Positions 1 through 5,379 are shown, numbered from the stretch's first letter. The stretch: DNA of 5,645 nucleotides from JAZLIT01 sp045617525 (GCA_045617525.1 JAZLIT010000170.1:1-5645); one strand, 5' to 3'. The notes: generated from the letters alone by a model not told the origin. Translations and numbers: made by a program.

Positions 1-449
1 AGTCGTAACAATTTCGCGCCAAGTTGTGCTTTATTCATATGGCATTGACCATACATCATAGCGATATCTTCTCTAGTAGACATGGCCATTGCTTGACTGC
101 ATGCAACTAATCCAACTGCAATATCTGCGGAAAACGCAGCGCTGATTTCAGGGTCATTAAATTTTGCCCCCGGAGGTATATCTTCAGCTCTTGCTACTGG
201 ACGTTCAGGCGGAGCAGGAGGTAAACTTACACCATTTAATTTTAGTATCTTTTCTAAGATTTCTGTTTCATCTTTTAATAATTGGACGGCATCTTCAATT
301 AATTTTTTTAAATCCTCATCGCCGGCATGATTGTAAAATGTTTGGTATCCCGCAATCTTTCCATAATTTGTTCCCAAGGTTGTCCAAACGTTGAAAACCT
401 CACCGTAATGTAAAGGTTCATCTTTAGGGTTTCCACTAAGTATGCCCAT
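1..449 (-). CDS. DUF3231 family (ferritin-like helical) protein, C-terminus cut by window edge
   Basis: This frame runs open from the ATG at 449 to the window start and gives 149 residues. It begins MGILSGNPKDEPLHYGEVF and contains the segments LPPAPPERP and DIAVGLVACSQAM, which I recognise from DUF3231 proteins of Bacillales. Family members of about 165-170 residues end shortly after this point, so probably only around 20 residues are missing. The family is predicted to be an all-helical ferritin-like bundle. Its biochemical function is not established, and many members are annotated in spore formers. I chose the start at 449 because AAAGGAAG lies about 7 bases upstream; another in-frame ATG at 467 overlaps that ribosome binding site and is unlikely to be used. 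A sigma-G-like promoter about 40 bases upstream suggests forespore expression (inference). The identification is firm at family level; no function is claimed. Confidence 0.9.
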   Translation of the reverse strand, partial: MGILSGNPKDEPLHYGEVFNVWTTLGTNYGKIAGYQTFYNHAGDEDLKKLIEDAVQLLKDETEILEKILKLNGVSLPPAPPERPVARAEDIPPGAKFNDPEISAAFSADIAVGLVACSQAMAMSTREDIAMMYGQCHMNKAQLGAKLLR

Positions 450-490
450 AATTACACTTCCTTTCATATTTGCGTAATAGCATGCAATGC

Positions 491-520
491 TAGTATGAGT
501 TAAAAATAAAAAAAAATTCA
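491..520 (-). promoter_or_regulatory. Candidate sigma-G (forespore) promoter of the DUF3231 gene
   Basis: Read on the minus strand there is TGAATT (520-515), a 17-base T-rich spacer, then CATACTA (497-491). CATACTA matches the sigma-G -10 element and TGAATT differs by one base from the -35 consensus TGAATA; 17-18 bases is the usual spacing. Transcription would start near 484, giving a leader of about 35 bases that contains the ribosome binding site. The match is seen in the sequence; its use in vivo is inferred. Confidence 0.55.
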
Positions 521-718
521 TTTGTTTTGCCTCAATAAAAAAAATAATTGCCCTTGGCGGCCGTATTTTAACTGTTTTTTTATAAAATTTGATGTTGTCT
601 TCACATGATGAGCGCCATTTTGTGAACACATATGGATTAACTACCGTGGTATAAAAAAAGCAGATTTTCACATAGTTCGCAAAACTAAAATGACGGCAAT
701 CTAATTAAGGGCGGGTTT

Positions 719-826
719 ATGGACTCTACAATTGATATAAAAAAACTTCGTGATAAAGTTGTTTTGGATAATGCAGGTAAATTAATTGCTGAGGCACTAG
801 CGGCTCATATAGGATTAAAGATATAA
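719..826 (+). CDS. Possible small protein, 35 aa, unknown
   Basis: This short frame runs from an ATG at 719 to a TAA at 824-826. It encodes 35 residues starting MDSTIDIKKLRDKVVLDNAG and ending AHIGLKI. AAGGG (707-711) and the following CGGG lie upstream at workable spacing for a ribosome binding site. The composition is protein-like, with an amphipathic helix pattern of charged residues and Leu/Ile/Ala, and without the Lys/Phe/Ile clutter expected from random AT-rich DNA. A hairpin at 866-888 lies 40 bases downstream and could end its transcript. I do not recognise a family. It may be a genuine small gene or the relic of a longer one. No signal peptide or membrane helix is apparent. Confidence 0.35.
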   Translation: MDSTIDIKKLRDKVVLDNAGKLIAEALAAHIGLKI

Positions 827-860
827 TTATTAGAGCAGTAGATTGGCAATAAAAATAGGC

Positions 861-893
861 AAAAACGCTCAGTAGTTTAACCTGAGCGATTTT
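861..893 (-). terminator. Terminator between convergent units, best for the SUKH gene
   Basis: The arms CGCTCAG (866-872) and CTGAGCG (882-888) form a 7-bp perfect stem with a 9-base loop. On the minus strand the stem is followed by TTTTT (865-861), the signature of an intrinsic terminator for the gene ending at 980, about 90 bases away. On the plus strand it is followed by ATTTTG, so it may act weakly in that direction for the small frame ending at 826. Confidence 0.6.
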
Positions 894-979
894 GGGGTTA
901 TTTACAATTCTTCTTCAACTAAAGCCCCTGTATGTTTACAGTATATTTATTCACAAAGAGATTACCACTCTTTACTTGC

Positions 980-1468
980 TCATTCCCAATACCTTTCTCC
1001 ATTTACTCTTATCATCCGATCCAGCCAAGTGGGAAAATCGCAAAGTAAATCATATACAGGAATCCCCATTAAAATCAAATAATTCTTATCTGACGAAAAA
1101 TCAATGTAAAGTCCACCTATATCTTGAACGTACCCAATAGGGAACCAATCGTCTTTATTTTCCATTGGAACATAGTCACCACTTTTTACCCTTTCTAATA
1201 TTGATAACGATTCTTCTAAAGAATATATACTAAACAAAGTGCCGTAATCCCAAGAGAAAAATTCTGCTCCATTGTGTAGGAGAAGAAAACTTTTATAGTC
1301 TTCAGGTAAATTCTCATATGAGTTTATGACATCTTCATCAATTGGGGCATTGAATTTGAAACTCATATCAAAAAGATGCCCGTTAGTTGATTGAATAGTT
1401 AGCAAGTTGGTATCGCTCAACCTAGTTTTTAAACCACTCAATACATTTGTAATACTCGCCTTTGACAA
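980..1468 (-). CDS. SMI1/KNR4 (SUKH) family protein, possible toxin-immunity protein
   Basis: The product is 162 residues from a TTG start at 1468. Around residues 54-67 it has the core SUKH pattern LPEDYKSFLLLHNG. This is followed by an aromatic strand region (FFSWDYGTLFSIYSLEES) and later by WFPIGYVQDIGGLYIDF (about 108-124), which leads to a C-terminal FPTWLDRMIRVNGERYWE. That order is typical of bacterial SMI1/KNR4 proteins. Many of these are cytoplasmic immunity proteins that bind and neutralise polymorphic or contact-delivered toxins, although others have no known toxin. The frame stays open up to a TTG at 1522, but nothing resembling a ribosome binding site precedes that codon. The TTG at 1468 sits 8 bases after GGAGG, and the ATG at 1483 overlaps this site, so 1468 is preferred. 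No toxin gene is visible on either side, which makes it an orphan in this window. Family assignment is good; the immunity role is inferred. Confidence 0.85.
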   Translation of the reverse strand: MSKASITNVLSGLKTRLSDTNLLTIQSTNGHLFDMSFKFNAPIDEDVINSYENLPEDYKSFLLLHNGAEFFSWDYGTLFSIYSLEESLSILERVKSGDYVPMENKDDWFPIGYVQDIGGLYIDFSSDKNYLILMGIPVYDLLCDFPTWLDRMIRVNGERYWE

Positions 1469-1475
1469 ATTTTTT

Positions 1476-1481
1476 CCCTCC
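1476..1481 (-). promoter_or_regulatory. Ribosome binding site that decides the SUKH start
   Basis: On the minus strand GGAGGG occupies 1481-1476, followed by AAAAAAT and the TTG at 1468. The spacing is optimal. It is the only strong Shine-Dalgarno sequence near any possible start of this gene, and it lies inside the coding frame if the longer form starting at 1522 is assumed. Confidence 0.75.
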
Positions 1482-1607
1482 ATTTTTATGTTTTTATTTG
1501 AGTTAATCTGTTTGTATTTCAAGGAAAATATTCCAATACATTATTAATGATTTAAAATAAACTACCTCTAATTAGGGCTATATATAATCAAAAATGCTGA
1601 TATAACA

Positions 1608-1646
1608 ACAAAAATAAGGACAGCAATTCATATGTGAATTGTGTCC
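1608..1646 (-). terminator. Intrinsic terminator downstream of the Excalibur gene
   Basis: The plus-strand arms GGACA (1618-1622) plus CAATTCA (1624-1630) pair with TGAATTG (1635-1641) plus TGTCC (1642-1646). This gives a 12-bp stem with one bulged G at 1623 and a 4-base loop. On the minus strand it is followed by TTATTTTTG, so it terminates leftward transcription about 90 bases after the Excalibur stop codon. It separates that gene from the SUKH gene. Confidence 0.65.
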
Positions 1647-1735
1647 CTAATTAAGTTATTATTTAGTATTCTCTTCCCATCAACCGAACCGTTAAGCTAA
1701 GCACCAACGCTTCTTTTTTATAATATTAAATAGCA

Positions 1736-2002
1736 TTATTTTTCGCAGGCAATTCCATCTTTATCGCGGTCCATTTTACTATTTAACTTGTAAAGATCGG
1801 CGGAAACAGTTGGAGCAAATTTTGTTTTACCGCCCACATTTTTAACCTTGGCATCCTTCGCAACGCCGCCTTTGTAAACTTTGTTAAGCTCTGTGCAATT
1901 CTGGAACTTCTTTGCAGTAGCTGCTTCACTTGTAACAGGCATCGTGAATATTCCGAATATTAAAATAGAGCTCAGCAATGTAATAAATGATAATTTCTTC
2001 AA
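1736..2002 (-). CDS. Secreted Excalibur calcium-binding domain protein
   Basis: The product is 88 residues. Residues 1-27 form a secretory signal peptide: MKKLSFITLL, a hydrophobic core to about residue 20, and probable cleavage near TSEA|ATA. The mature part is a single Excalibur domain beginning FQNCTELNKVYKGGVAK (33-49) and ending in an EF-hand-like loop DRDKDG (78-83) followed by IACEK. D78, D80 and D82 are the predicted calcium ligands, and C36 and C86 could form a disulfide. Excalibur domains occur in extracellular and wall-associated proteins of Gram-positive bacteria, often next to nucleases. Here the domain stands alone, so its role is unknown. The start is a TTG with only a weak upstream site (GAGATGAAG). 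Without that TTG the signal peptide would be lost, so it is preferred. A hairpin terminator lies about 90 bases downstream. Confidence 0.9.
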   Translation of the reverse strand: MKKLSFITLLSSILIFGIFTMPVTSEAATAKKFQNCTELNKVYKGGVAKDAKVKNVGGKTKFAPTVSADLYKLNSKMDRDKDGIACEK

Positions 2003-2066
2003 GCATTCTTCATCTCGCTTTCTATTATTGTTTCTTGGGTATGTTATCTATATTCCGTATTTGAGA

Positions 2067-2098
2067 CCGAAAGTCCTTTTTTCCGAAATAGTCTTTTT
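2067..2098. repeat. Imperfect 16-bp tandem repeat upstream of the Excalibur gene
   Basis: CCGAAAGTCCTTTTTT (2067-2082) is followed directly by CCGAAATAGTCTTTTT (2083-2098). Both share CCGAAA, then GTC and a T run, with a 2-base shift inside. It lies 65-96 bases upstream of the Excalibur start codon, where a promoter or regulator-binding site would be expected. Function is unknown and chance is possible. Confidence 0.35.
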
Positions 2099-2131
2099 CA
2101 TGCCAAAAACGTTAATTTACTAATAGAACAT

Positions 2132-2171
2132 AAAAAAACAGGCTCCTCGGAATTTCCACAGGAGCCTGTTT
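2132..2171 (-). terminator. Strong intrinsic terminator of the AGCS symporter gene
   Basis: AAACAGGCTCCT (2136-2147) and AGGAGCCTGTTT (2160-2171) form a perfect 12-bp stem with a 12-base loop. On the minus strand a run of seven T follows (2138-2132). The stem begins about 12 bases after the symporter stop codon, so this is its terminator. TTTT also follows on the plus strand, so it may work in both directions. Confidence 0.9.
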
Positions 2172-2182
2172 TATGAGTGTAG

Positions 2183-3598
2183 TTATTTCTTGTCGTCACG
2201 TTTCCAACAATCAACTTCGCCTAAACCGTCAACGTCTTCAGCGTAGAATACTGGATTTTTACCTTGCTTGCGTTGTGCTAGGTAGTTGTTGAGAACTTTT
2301 TTCGCGATTTTCCATAGCATTAAGATTGCGATTAAGTTAATCAACGCCATAATACCCATGAATACGTCTGCTAAATCCCAAACAAGTTGTACTTTCGCTA
2401 CTGAACCAAAGAATACGAATCCGATTACGAAAATTCGGAAGATGTTTAACGTTAATTTAGAATCTTTGATGAAGCCGATATTACTTTCTCCGTAGTAATA
2501 GTTACCGATTACCGAACTAAATGCAAAGAAGAAAATTGTTATTGCTAATAATGTACTTGCCCAACTACCTAAGTGATCTTGTAATGAAAGTTGAGTTAAG
2601 TTGATTGAAGCTGCATCTTGTATTAAATAGGCATCACTTAATAATACGATCATTGCAGTTGCAGTACAAATGATTAATGTATCGATGAACACACCTAAAG
2701 TTTGAATTAAACCTTGCTTAACAGGGTGTGTTACATCTGCTGTAGCTGCTGCGTTAGGTACAGAACCCATACCAGCTTCGTTTGAGAATAAACCACGTTT
2801 AATCCCTTGTAATACGGCTGCACCAACTAAACCACCGAATGCTTCTTCAAGGCCGAATGCAGAACGGAAGATTAGTGAAAATACAGCAGGTATCTCAGTG
2901 ATGTTTAATACAACGACTACTAAAGCTAAAAGGATATAGAAAATCGCCATGATAGGCACTAAGTATGTCGTGACTGAAACGATACGGCGCAAGCCACCGA
3001 AAATAATAACGGCTGTTAAAGCGGCTAAGATTAAGCCCATAATCGTACGGTCAATACTGAAGCTTTCCTCAAATGCGATTGCAATCGTGTTTGCTTGTAC
3101 TGCGTTAAACACAAATCCGAAACATAGTGTGATTGCGATTGCGAAGATGATACCCATCCAACGCTTGTTAAGACCCTTTTCAATATAGTAGGCAGGTCCG
3201 CCTCGGAAAGTGCCGTCTCCATTAGGTTTTTTGTACACTTGTGCTAATGTACTTTCAATGAAAGATGAAGCACCGCCGATTAATGCTATACACCACATCC
3301 AGAAAATTGCACCAGGACCACCTAAGGCGATCGCTGTAGCAACACCCGCTACGTTGCCGGTACCGATACGTGAAGCGGCACTAATTGTAAATGCTTGGAA
3401 TGATGAAATTCCTTTTTTACCATCTTTATTTATTGGCGCTTTTTCCTTAATAACTCGAAACATTTCCGGGATTAAACGGAATTGCACAAAGCCTGTTTTA
3501 AATGTAAAGAATAATCCAATTCCAATTAACATGTAAATTAATAAATACGAATAAAAAATGTTGTTGATATCTCCTACAAGATTCTCGATGAATGTCAT
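2183..3598 (-). CDS. Alanine/glycine:cation (Na+) symporter, AGCS/AlsT family
   Basis: This 471-residue polytopic membrane protein has the usual length for AlsT/AgcS carriers (TC 2.A.25). These take up alanine or glycine, and in some AlsT members glutamine, in symport with Na+ (or H+) across the cytoplasmic membrane. Family signatures are SAASRIGTGNVAGVATAI (73-90), GGPGAIFWMW (93-102), GGPAYYIEKG (133-142) and the hallmark GIKRGLFSNEAGMGSVPNAA (265-284). About ten or eleven hydrophobic segments are visible, starting at about 15-33. The C-terminal tail is polar and charged, ending CWKRDDKK. The ATG at 3598 is preceded by AAAGGAG at 8 bases. The gene stands alone: a long non-coding stretch lies upstream and a strong terminator directly downstream. 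No glycine riboswitch is seen upstream. Substrate cannot be fixed from sequence alone, so no symbol is given. Confidence 0.97.
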   Translation of the reverse strand: MTFIENLVGDINNIFYSYLLIYMLIGIGLFFTFKTGFVQFRLIPEMFRVIKEKAPINKDGKKGISSFQAFTISAASRIGTGNVAGVATAIALGGPGAIFWMWCIALIGGASSFIESTLAQVYKKPNGDGTFRGGPAYYIEKGLNKRWMGIIFAIAITLCFGFVFNAVQANTIAIAFEESFSIDRTIMGLILAALTAVIIFGGLRRIVSVTTYLVPIMAIFYILLALVVVVLNITEIPAVFSLIFRSAFGLEEAFGGLVGAAVLQGIKRGLFSNEAGMGSVPNAAATADVTHPVKQGLIQTLGVFIDTLIICTATAMIVLLSDAYLIQDAASINLTQLSLQDHLGSWASTLLAITIFFFAFSSVIGNYYYGESNIGFIKDSKLTLNIFRIFVIGFVFFGSVAKVQLVWDLADVFMGIMALINLIAILMLWKIAKKVLNNYLAQRKQGKNPVFYAEDVDGLGEVDCWKRDDKK

Positions 3599-4135
3599 AG
3601 TAACAACTCCTTTCGTTTACTAAAAATACATTACTATAAAAAAAATGAAAGTTACTTTTTTTAATTAATCAAAAGAATTTATAAATTCGGAATTTATTAT
3701 GAATTTTATTCAAAAACAAAGTAATATAACTATATTATGGGTATTTTATAAGTAGTTTTTAACTGTTTTGTGTTATTAAATGTAAAATAAATGACTAATC
3801 GAGTCGTTTTTATAGCAGGTAATTTTTTTGCGGAAATTTCATTGTATGTAAGGAAACCTAACATAGAATGGGTGTAAATGGGATTTTCGCGTATTTCTAT
3901 ATATATGTAGATGATATTAGCATGAGGAAATGACGAGCTTCTTTAAAGAGTTTAGCGCGCAGGTTCAATAATAAGAGGGTGTTTTAAATTAGTGATAATA
4001 ACTTGTATCAACATCTACCGTTTTAATCAATGAAATGCAAAAATAAAGCTAGGAACTTATATTAGTGAATGTTCATACGGATTCGATTGGCAGGGTGTAT
4101 AAACCTCACTAGTCTCCATAAATTCCTATGTAAAT
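3599..4135. other. Long non-coding stretch between fer terminator and symporter
   Basis: About 540 bases with no supportable gene on either strand. The part nearest the symporter (about 3620-3790) is very AT-rich. It contains several palindromes (3675-3709 and 3722-3737) and a TATAGT (3638-3633, minus) that could be a -10 element, but with no matching -35. The middle part (about 3790-4130) is mixed-composition sequence with only frames of under 20 codons and no clear stem-loop of terminator type. I see no tRNA, riboswitch or repeat array in it. It may hold a distant promoter, a small RNA or decayed DNA. Confidence 0.5.
3675..3709. repeat. Cluster of overlapping palindromes, possible operator
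   Basis: GAATTTATAAATTC (3675-3688) is a perfect 14-bp palindrome. It overlaps ATAAATTCGGAATTTAT (3681-3697), a 17-bp palindrome with 8-base arms around a single G. GAATTTTAT follows at 3701-3709. The GAATTTAT-type unit thus occurs three times in 35 bases, 77-111 bases upstream of the symporter start codon. The arrangement looks like a multi-site operator, but AT-rich DNA makes palindromes easily and the binding protein is not identifiable. Confidence 0.35.
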
Positions 4136-4166
4136 AAAAAAATGCGCGTGTCCAAATGGGCACGCG
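4136..4166 (-). terminator. Intrinsic terminator of fer
   Basis: CGCGTGTCC (4145-4153) and GGGCACGCG (4158-4166) form a 9-bp stem with one wobble or mismatched pair and a 4-base loop. On the minus strand it is followed by CA and TTTTTTT (4142-4136). It lies about 12 bases beyond the fer stop codon and ends its transcript. Confidence 0.85.
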
Positions 4167-4177
4167 TCATAGTAAAT

Positions 4178-4426
4178 TTATTCGAATTTTAAAGAGTCGC
4201 CATCAAAAGTTTCATCCGCTACTTTAATTGAATCTGTAGGGCAACCTTCAAATGCATCTTGCATATCTTCATATAAATCATCTGGAACTTCAACTGTTCC
4301 CATGTTATCATCTAATATAACGAAGGCAATTCCTTCATCATCATAATCATAAATGTCAGGTGCTGCTGCTCCACATGCGCCGCAAGCGATACATGTATCT
4401 TTATCTACGATAGTATATTTTGGCAT
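4178..4426 (-). CDS. fer: Ferredoxin, single [4Fe-4S] cluster type
   Basis: The product is 82 acidic residues, the same length as B. subtilis Fer. It carries the cluster motif CIACGACGAAAPDIYDYDDEG with cysteines 12, 15 and 18, and the fourth ligand in GCP at C62-P63. The second cysteine triad of two-cluster ferredoxins is absent, so it holds one low-potential [4Fe-4S] cluster. It is a soluble cytoplasmic one-electron carrier. In Bacillales, Fer-type ferredoxins are known to donate electrons to partners such as cytochromes P450, but the partner here is unknown. ATG at 4426 is preceded by AAAAGGAGAGG at good spacing. A sigma-A promoter lies about 45 bases upstream and an intrinsic terminator directly downstream, so the gene is transcribed alone. 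Identification is very secure. Confidence 0.97.
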   Translation of the reverse strand: MPKYTIVDKDTCIACGACGAAAPDIYDYDDEGIAFVILDDNMGTVEVPDDLYEDMQDAFEGCPTDSIKVADETFDGDSLKFE

Positions 4427-4471
4427 TGTAACCTCTCCTTTTCCCGTTCGCTTCCTAAAAGCTTCTTTATT

Positions 4472-4500
4472 ATTCTAATTGTCTTTTTTAAACTTTTCAA
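4472..4500 (-). promoter_or_regulatory. Sigma-A promoter of fer
   Basis: On the minus strand TTGAAA (4500-4495), a spacer of exactly 17 bases, then TAGAAT (4477-4472). This is close to TTGACA/TATAAT with ideal spacing. Transcription would start near 4465, giving a leader of about 39 bases before the fer ATG. No other good promoter is seen for this gene. Confidence 0.75.
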
Positions 4501-4599
4501 CAGTATAAGCGTTATTTTCATGTAATTTTATGTGATTTCAAAATCGTATTAAATAAGGCTTTTTGTAAAAAGTGAGTAAAGAATGGTTTCATTATATCA

Positions 4600-4643
4600 C
4601 ATTGAATCGTATTCAATGACGTATTCAAAAACGTATTCAATTT
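4600..4643. repeat. Palindrome fused to three 12-bp tandem repeats
   Basis: CATTGAATCGTATTCAATG (4600-4618) is a palindrome with 8-base arms around CGT. Its right half starts a tandem array: CGTATTCAA recurs at 4608, 4620 and 4632 with an exact 12-base period, and the three filler bases vary (TGA, AAA, TTT). The element lies between the fer promoter (minus strand) and the transposase remnant (plus strand). It resembles an operator with extra half-sites or iteron-like DNA. No function is established. Confidence 0.6.
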
Positions 4644-4689
4644 TCCATAAACTTCTCGGATTTCGGAACTGCTACTTCCTGTATGTTTT

Positions 4690-4971
4690 TTGTCACAGAG
4701 TATTCATAAGTACGATGGTAAAATTCGTACAAAAGGGCTTTATCACATCCAGAACGTTAATAATTATCACCGCAGACTTAAAGGTTGGATACAACGATTT
4801 AACGGAGTTGCCACGAAGTATTTAAACAACTATCTTGCCTGGTTCCAGGTATTGGAGAGTATACAACATCAAAGAAATGAAGTTACGATGAACGATGTGA
4901 TTATTAAAGGAAATTTAATACAAAACAAGGAAACATTTGATACACTTAGGCTAGCTAAATTCACGACATAA
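4690..4971 (+). pseudogene. IS1595-family transposase, C-terminal remnant
   Basis: The last 93 codons of a transposase remain. Residues 17-56 (GLYHIQNVNNYHRRLK then GWIQRFNGVATKYLNNYLAW) match the conserved C-terminal block of IS1595 (ISXO2-like DDE) transposases. There the Asn in HIQxVN and the downstream Lys belong to the family's DDN(K)-type catalytic set. The N-terminal zinc-ribbon and the part of the catalytic domain with the first two Asp residues are absent. Intact members are about 300 residues, so roughly two thirds is lost. The same frame has a stop at 4648-4650, and homology becomes unrecognisable before about 4700. There is no ribosome binding site at the nominal TTG at 4690. This is a dead gene. 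A possible IS end is found at 5380-5407. Confidence 0.85.
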
Positions 4972-5112
4972 TCGCCCTTACTTATTCAACTTAGAATGCG
5001 AAATGTGTGGGCTTAGTAGTTCAGTATGAAAACACTTAATATGACGTAACAACCAAATATCAGCCTTTAAATATATTTTTCGTGTATTGAAAAACGATTA
5101 GGAGGTTTTAGG

Positions 5113-5313
5113 ATGAGCAAAAAAACTATTTTGATTTTAGGGATTGTTTATACCCTTGCGACTCTTATCTTGAATAATGTCCTACAAACTGCTATTGGGG
5201 GATATATGATGACGTTAAGTTACTTAGCATTAGTAGTGGCAATTGTAGGAGCTATATATTACCTAATTAAGTTTTCCATTAAACAATTTATTTATAATCG
5301 AAAGAATCGGTAA
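5113..5313 (+). CDS. Small two-helix membrane protein, unknown
   Basis: The product is 66 residues. TM helix 1 spans about 5-23 (TILILGIVYTLATLILNN) and TM helix 2 about 32-53 (MMTLSYLALVVAIVGAIYYL). The C-terminal tail is basic (KFSIKQFIYNRKNR) and by the positive-inside rule should face the cytoplasm, giving an N-in/C-in hairpin. The ATG at 5113 has a perfect AGGAGG 7 bases upstream, and a strong terminator starts 17 bases after the stop, so it looks like a real single-gene unit. I do not recognise a family and no catalytic motif is visible. No clear promoter is seen in the 140 bases after the transposase remnant. Given its position it could be cargo within a decayed insertion element, or an ordinary gene beside it. 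Confidence 0.7.
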   Translation: MSKKTILILGIVYTLATLILNNVLQTAIGGYMMTLSYLALVVAIVGAIYYLIKFSIKQFIYNRKNR

Positions 5314-5329
5314 GGGCATTGAATAATTC

Positions 5330-5373
5330 ATAATCCCCATATAAATTGCAATTTATATGGGGATTATTTTTTT
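5330..5373 (+). terminator. Very strong intrinsic terminator of the small membrane-protein gene
   Basis: 5330-5367 is a perfect inverted repeat. The arm ATAATCCCCATATAAATTG (5330-5348) is followed immediately by its exact reverse complement (5349-5367), with no unpaired spacer. The run TTTTTTT (5367-5373) follows on the plus strand. The arms of 19 bases are unusually long for a terminator. Confidence 0.85.
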
Positions 5374-5379
5374 CTACAT

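Noticed and set aside
164..394. A plus-strand frame opposite the DUF3231 gene
   Set aside because: The opposite strand encodes a recognisable DUF3231 protein; this frame is Leu/His-rich antisense noise.
1523..1660. A sigma-A promoter for the SUKH gene (TTGTTA with TATATA at 18 bases)
   Set aside because: Both hexamers match only 4 of 6 positions and AT-rich DNA offers many equal candidates, so it was not annotated.
3031..3222. A 63-codon minus-strand frame inside the symporter gene in another phase
   Set aside because: Fully overlaps conserved symporter sequence in a different frame, with no own translation signal.
2949..3536. Long plus-strand open frames opposite the symporter gene
   Set aside because: They lie antisense to a clearly assigned AGCS coding region, lack ribosome binding sites and encode Ile/Ala/Pro-rich nonsense typical of antisense frames.
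3599..3900. Glycine riboswitch upstream of the AGCS symporter
   Set aside because: Considered because such symporters often have one, but the conserved glycine-aptamer core sequences and stems are not present in this AT-rich leader.
3930..3971. A 13-codon plus-strand frame (MTSFFKEFSAQVQ) after GAGG
   Set aside because: Very short, the GAGG is only 2 bases from the ATG, and there is no terminator or conserved pattern to support translation.
4608..4640. CRISPR array
   Set aside because: Three 9-base repeats with 3-base gaps are far too short and closely spaced for a CRISPR, and no cas gene is present.
4583..4825. An 80-codon plus-strand frame overlapping the transposase remnant
   Set aside because: The overlapping frame at 4690-4971 carries the conserved IS1595 residues; this one only reflects the repeat region and an off-phase reading.
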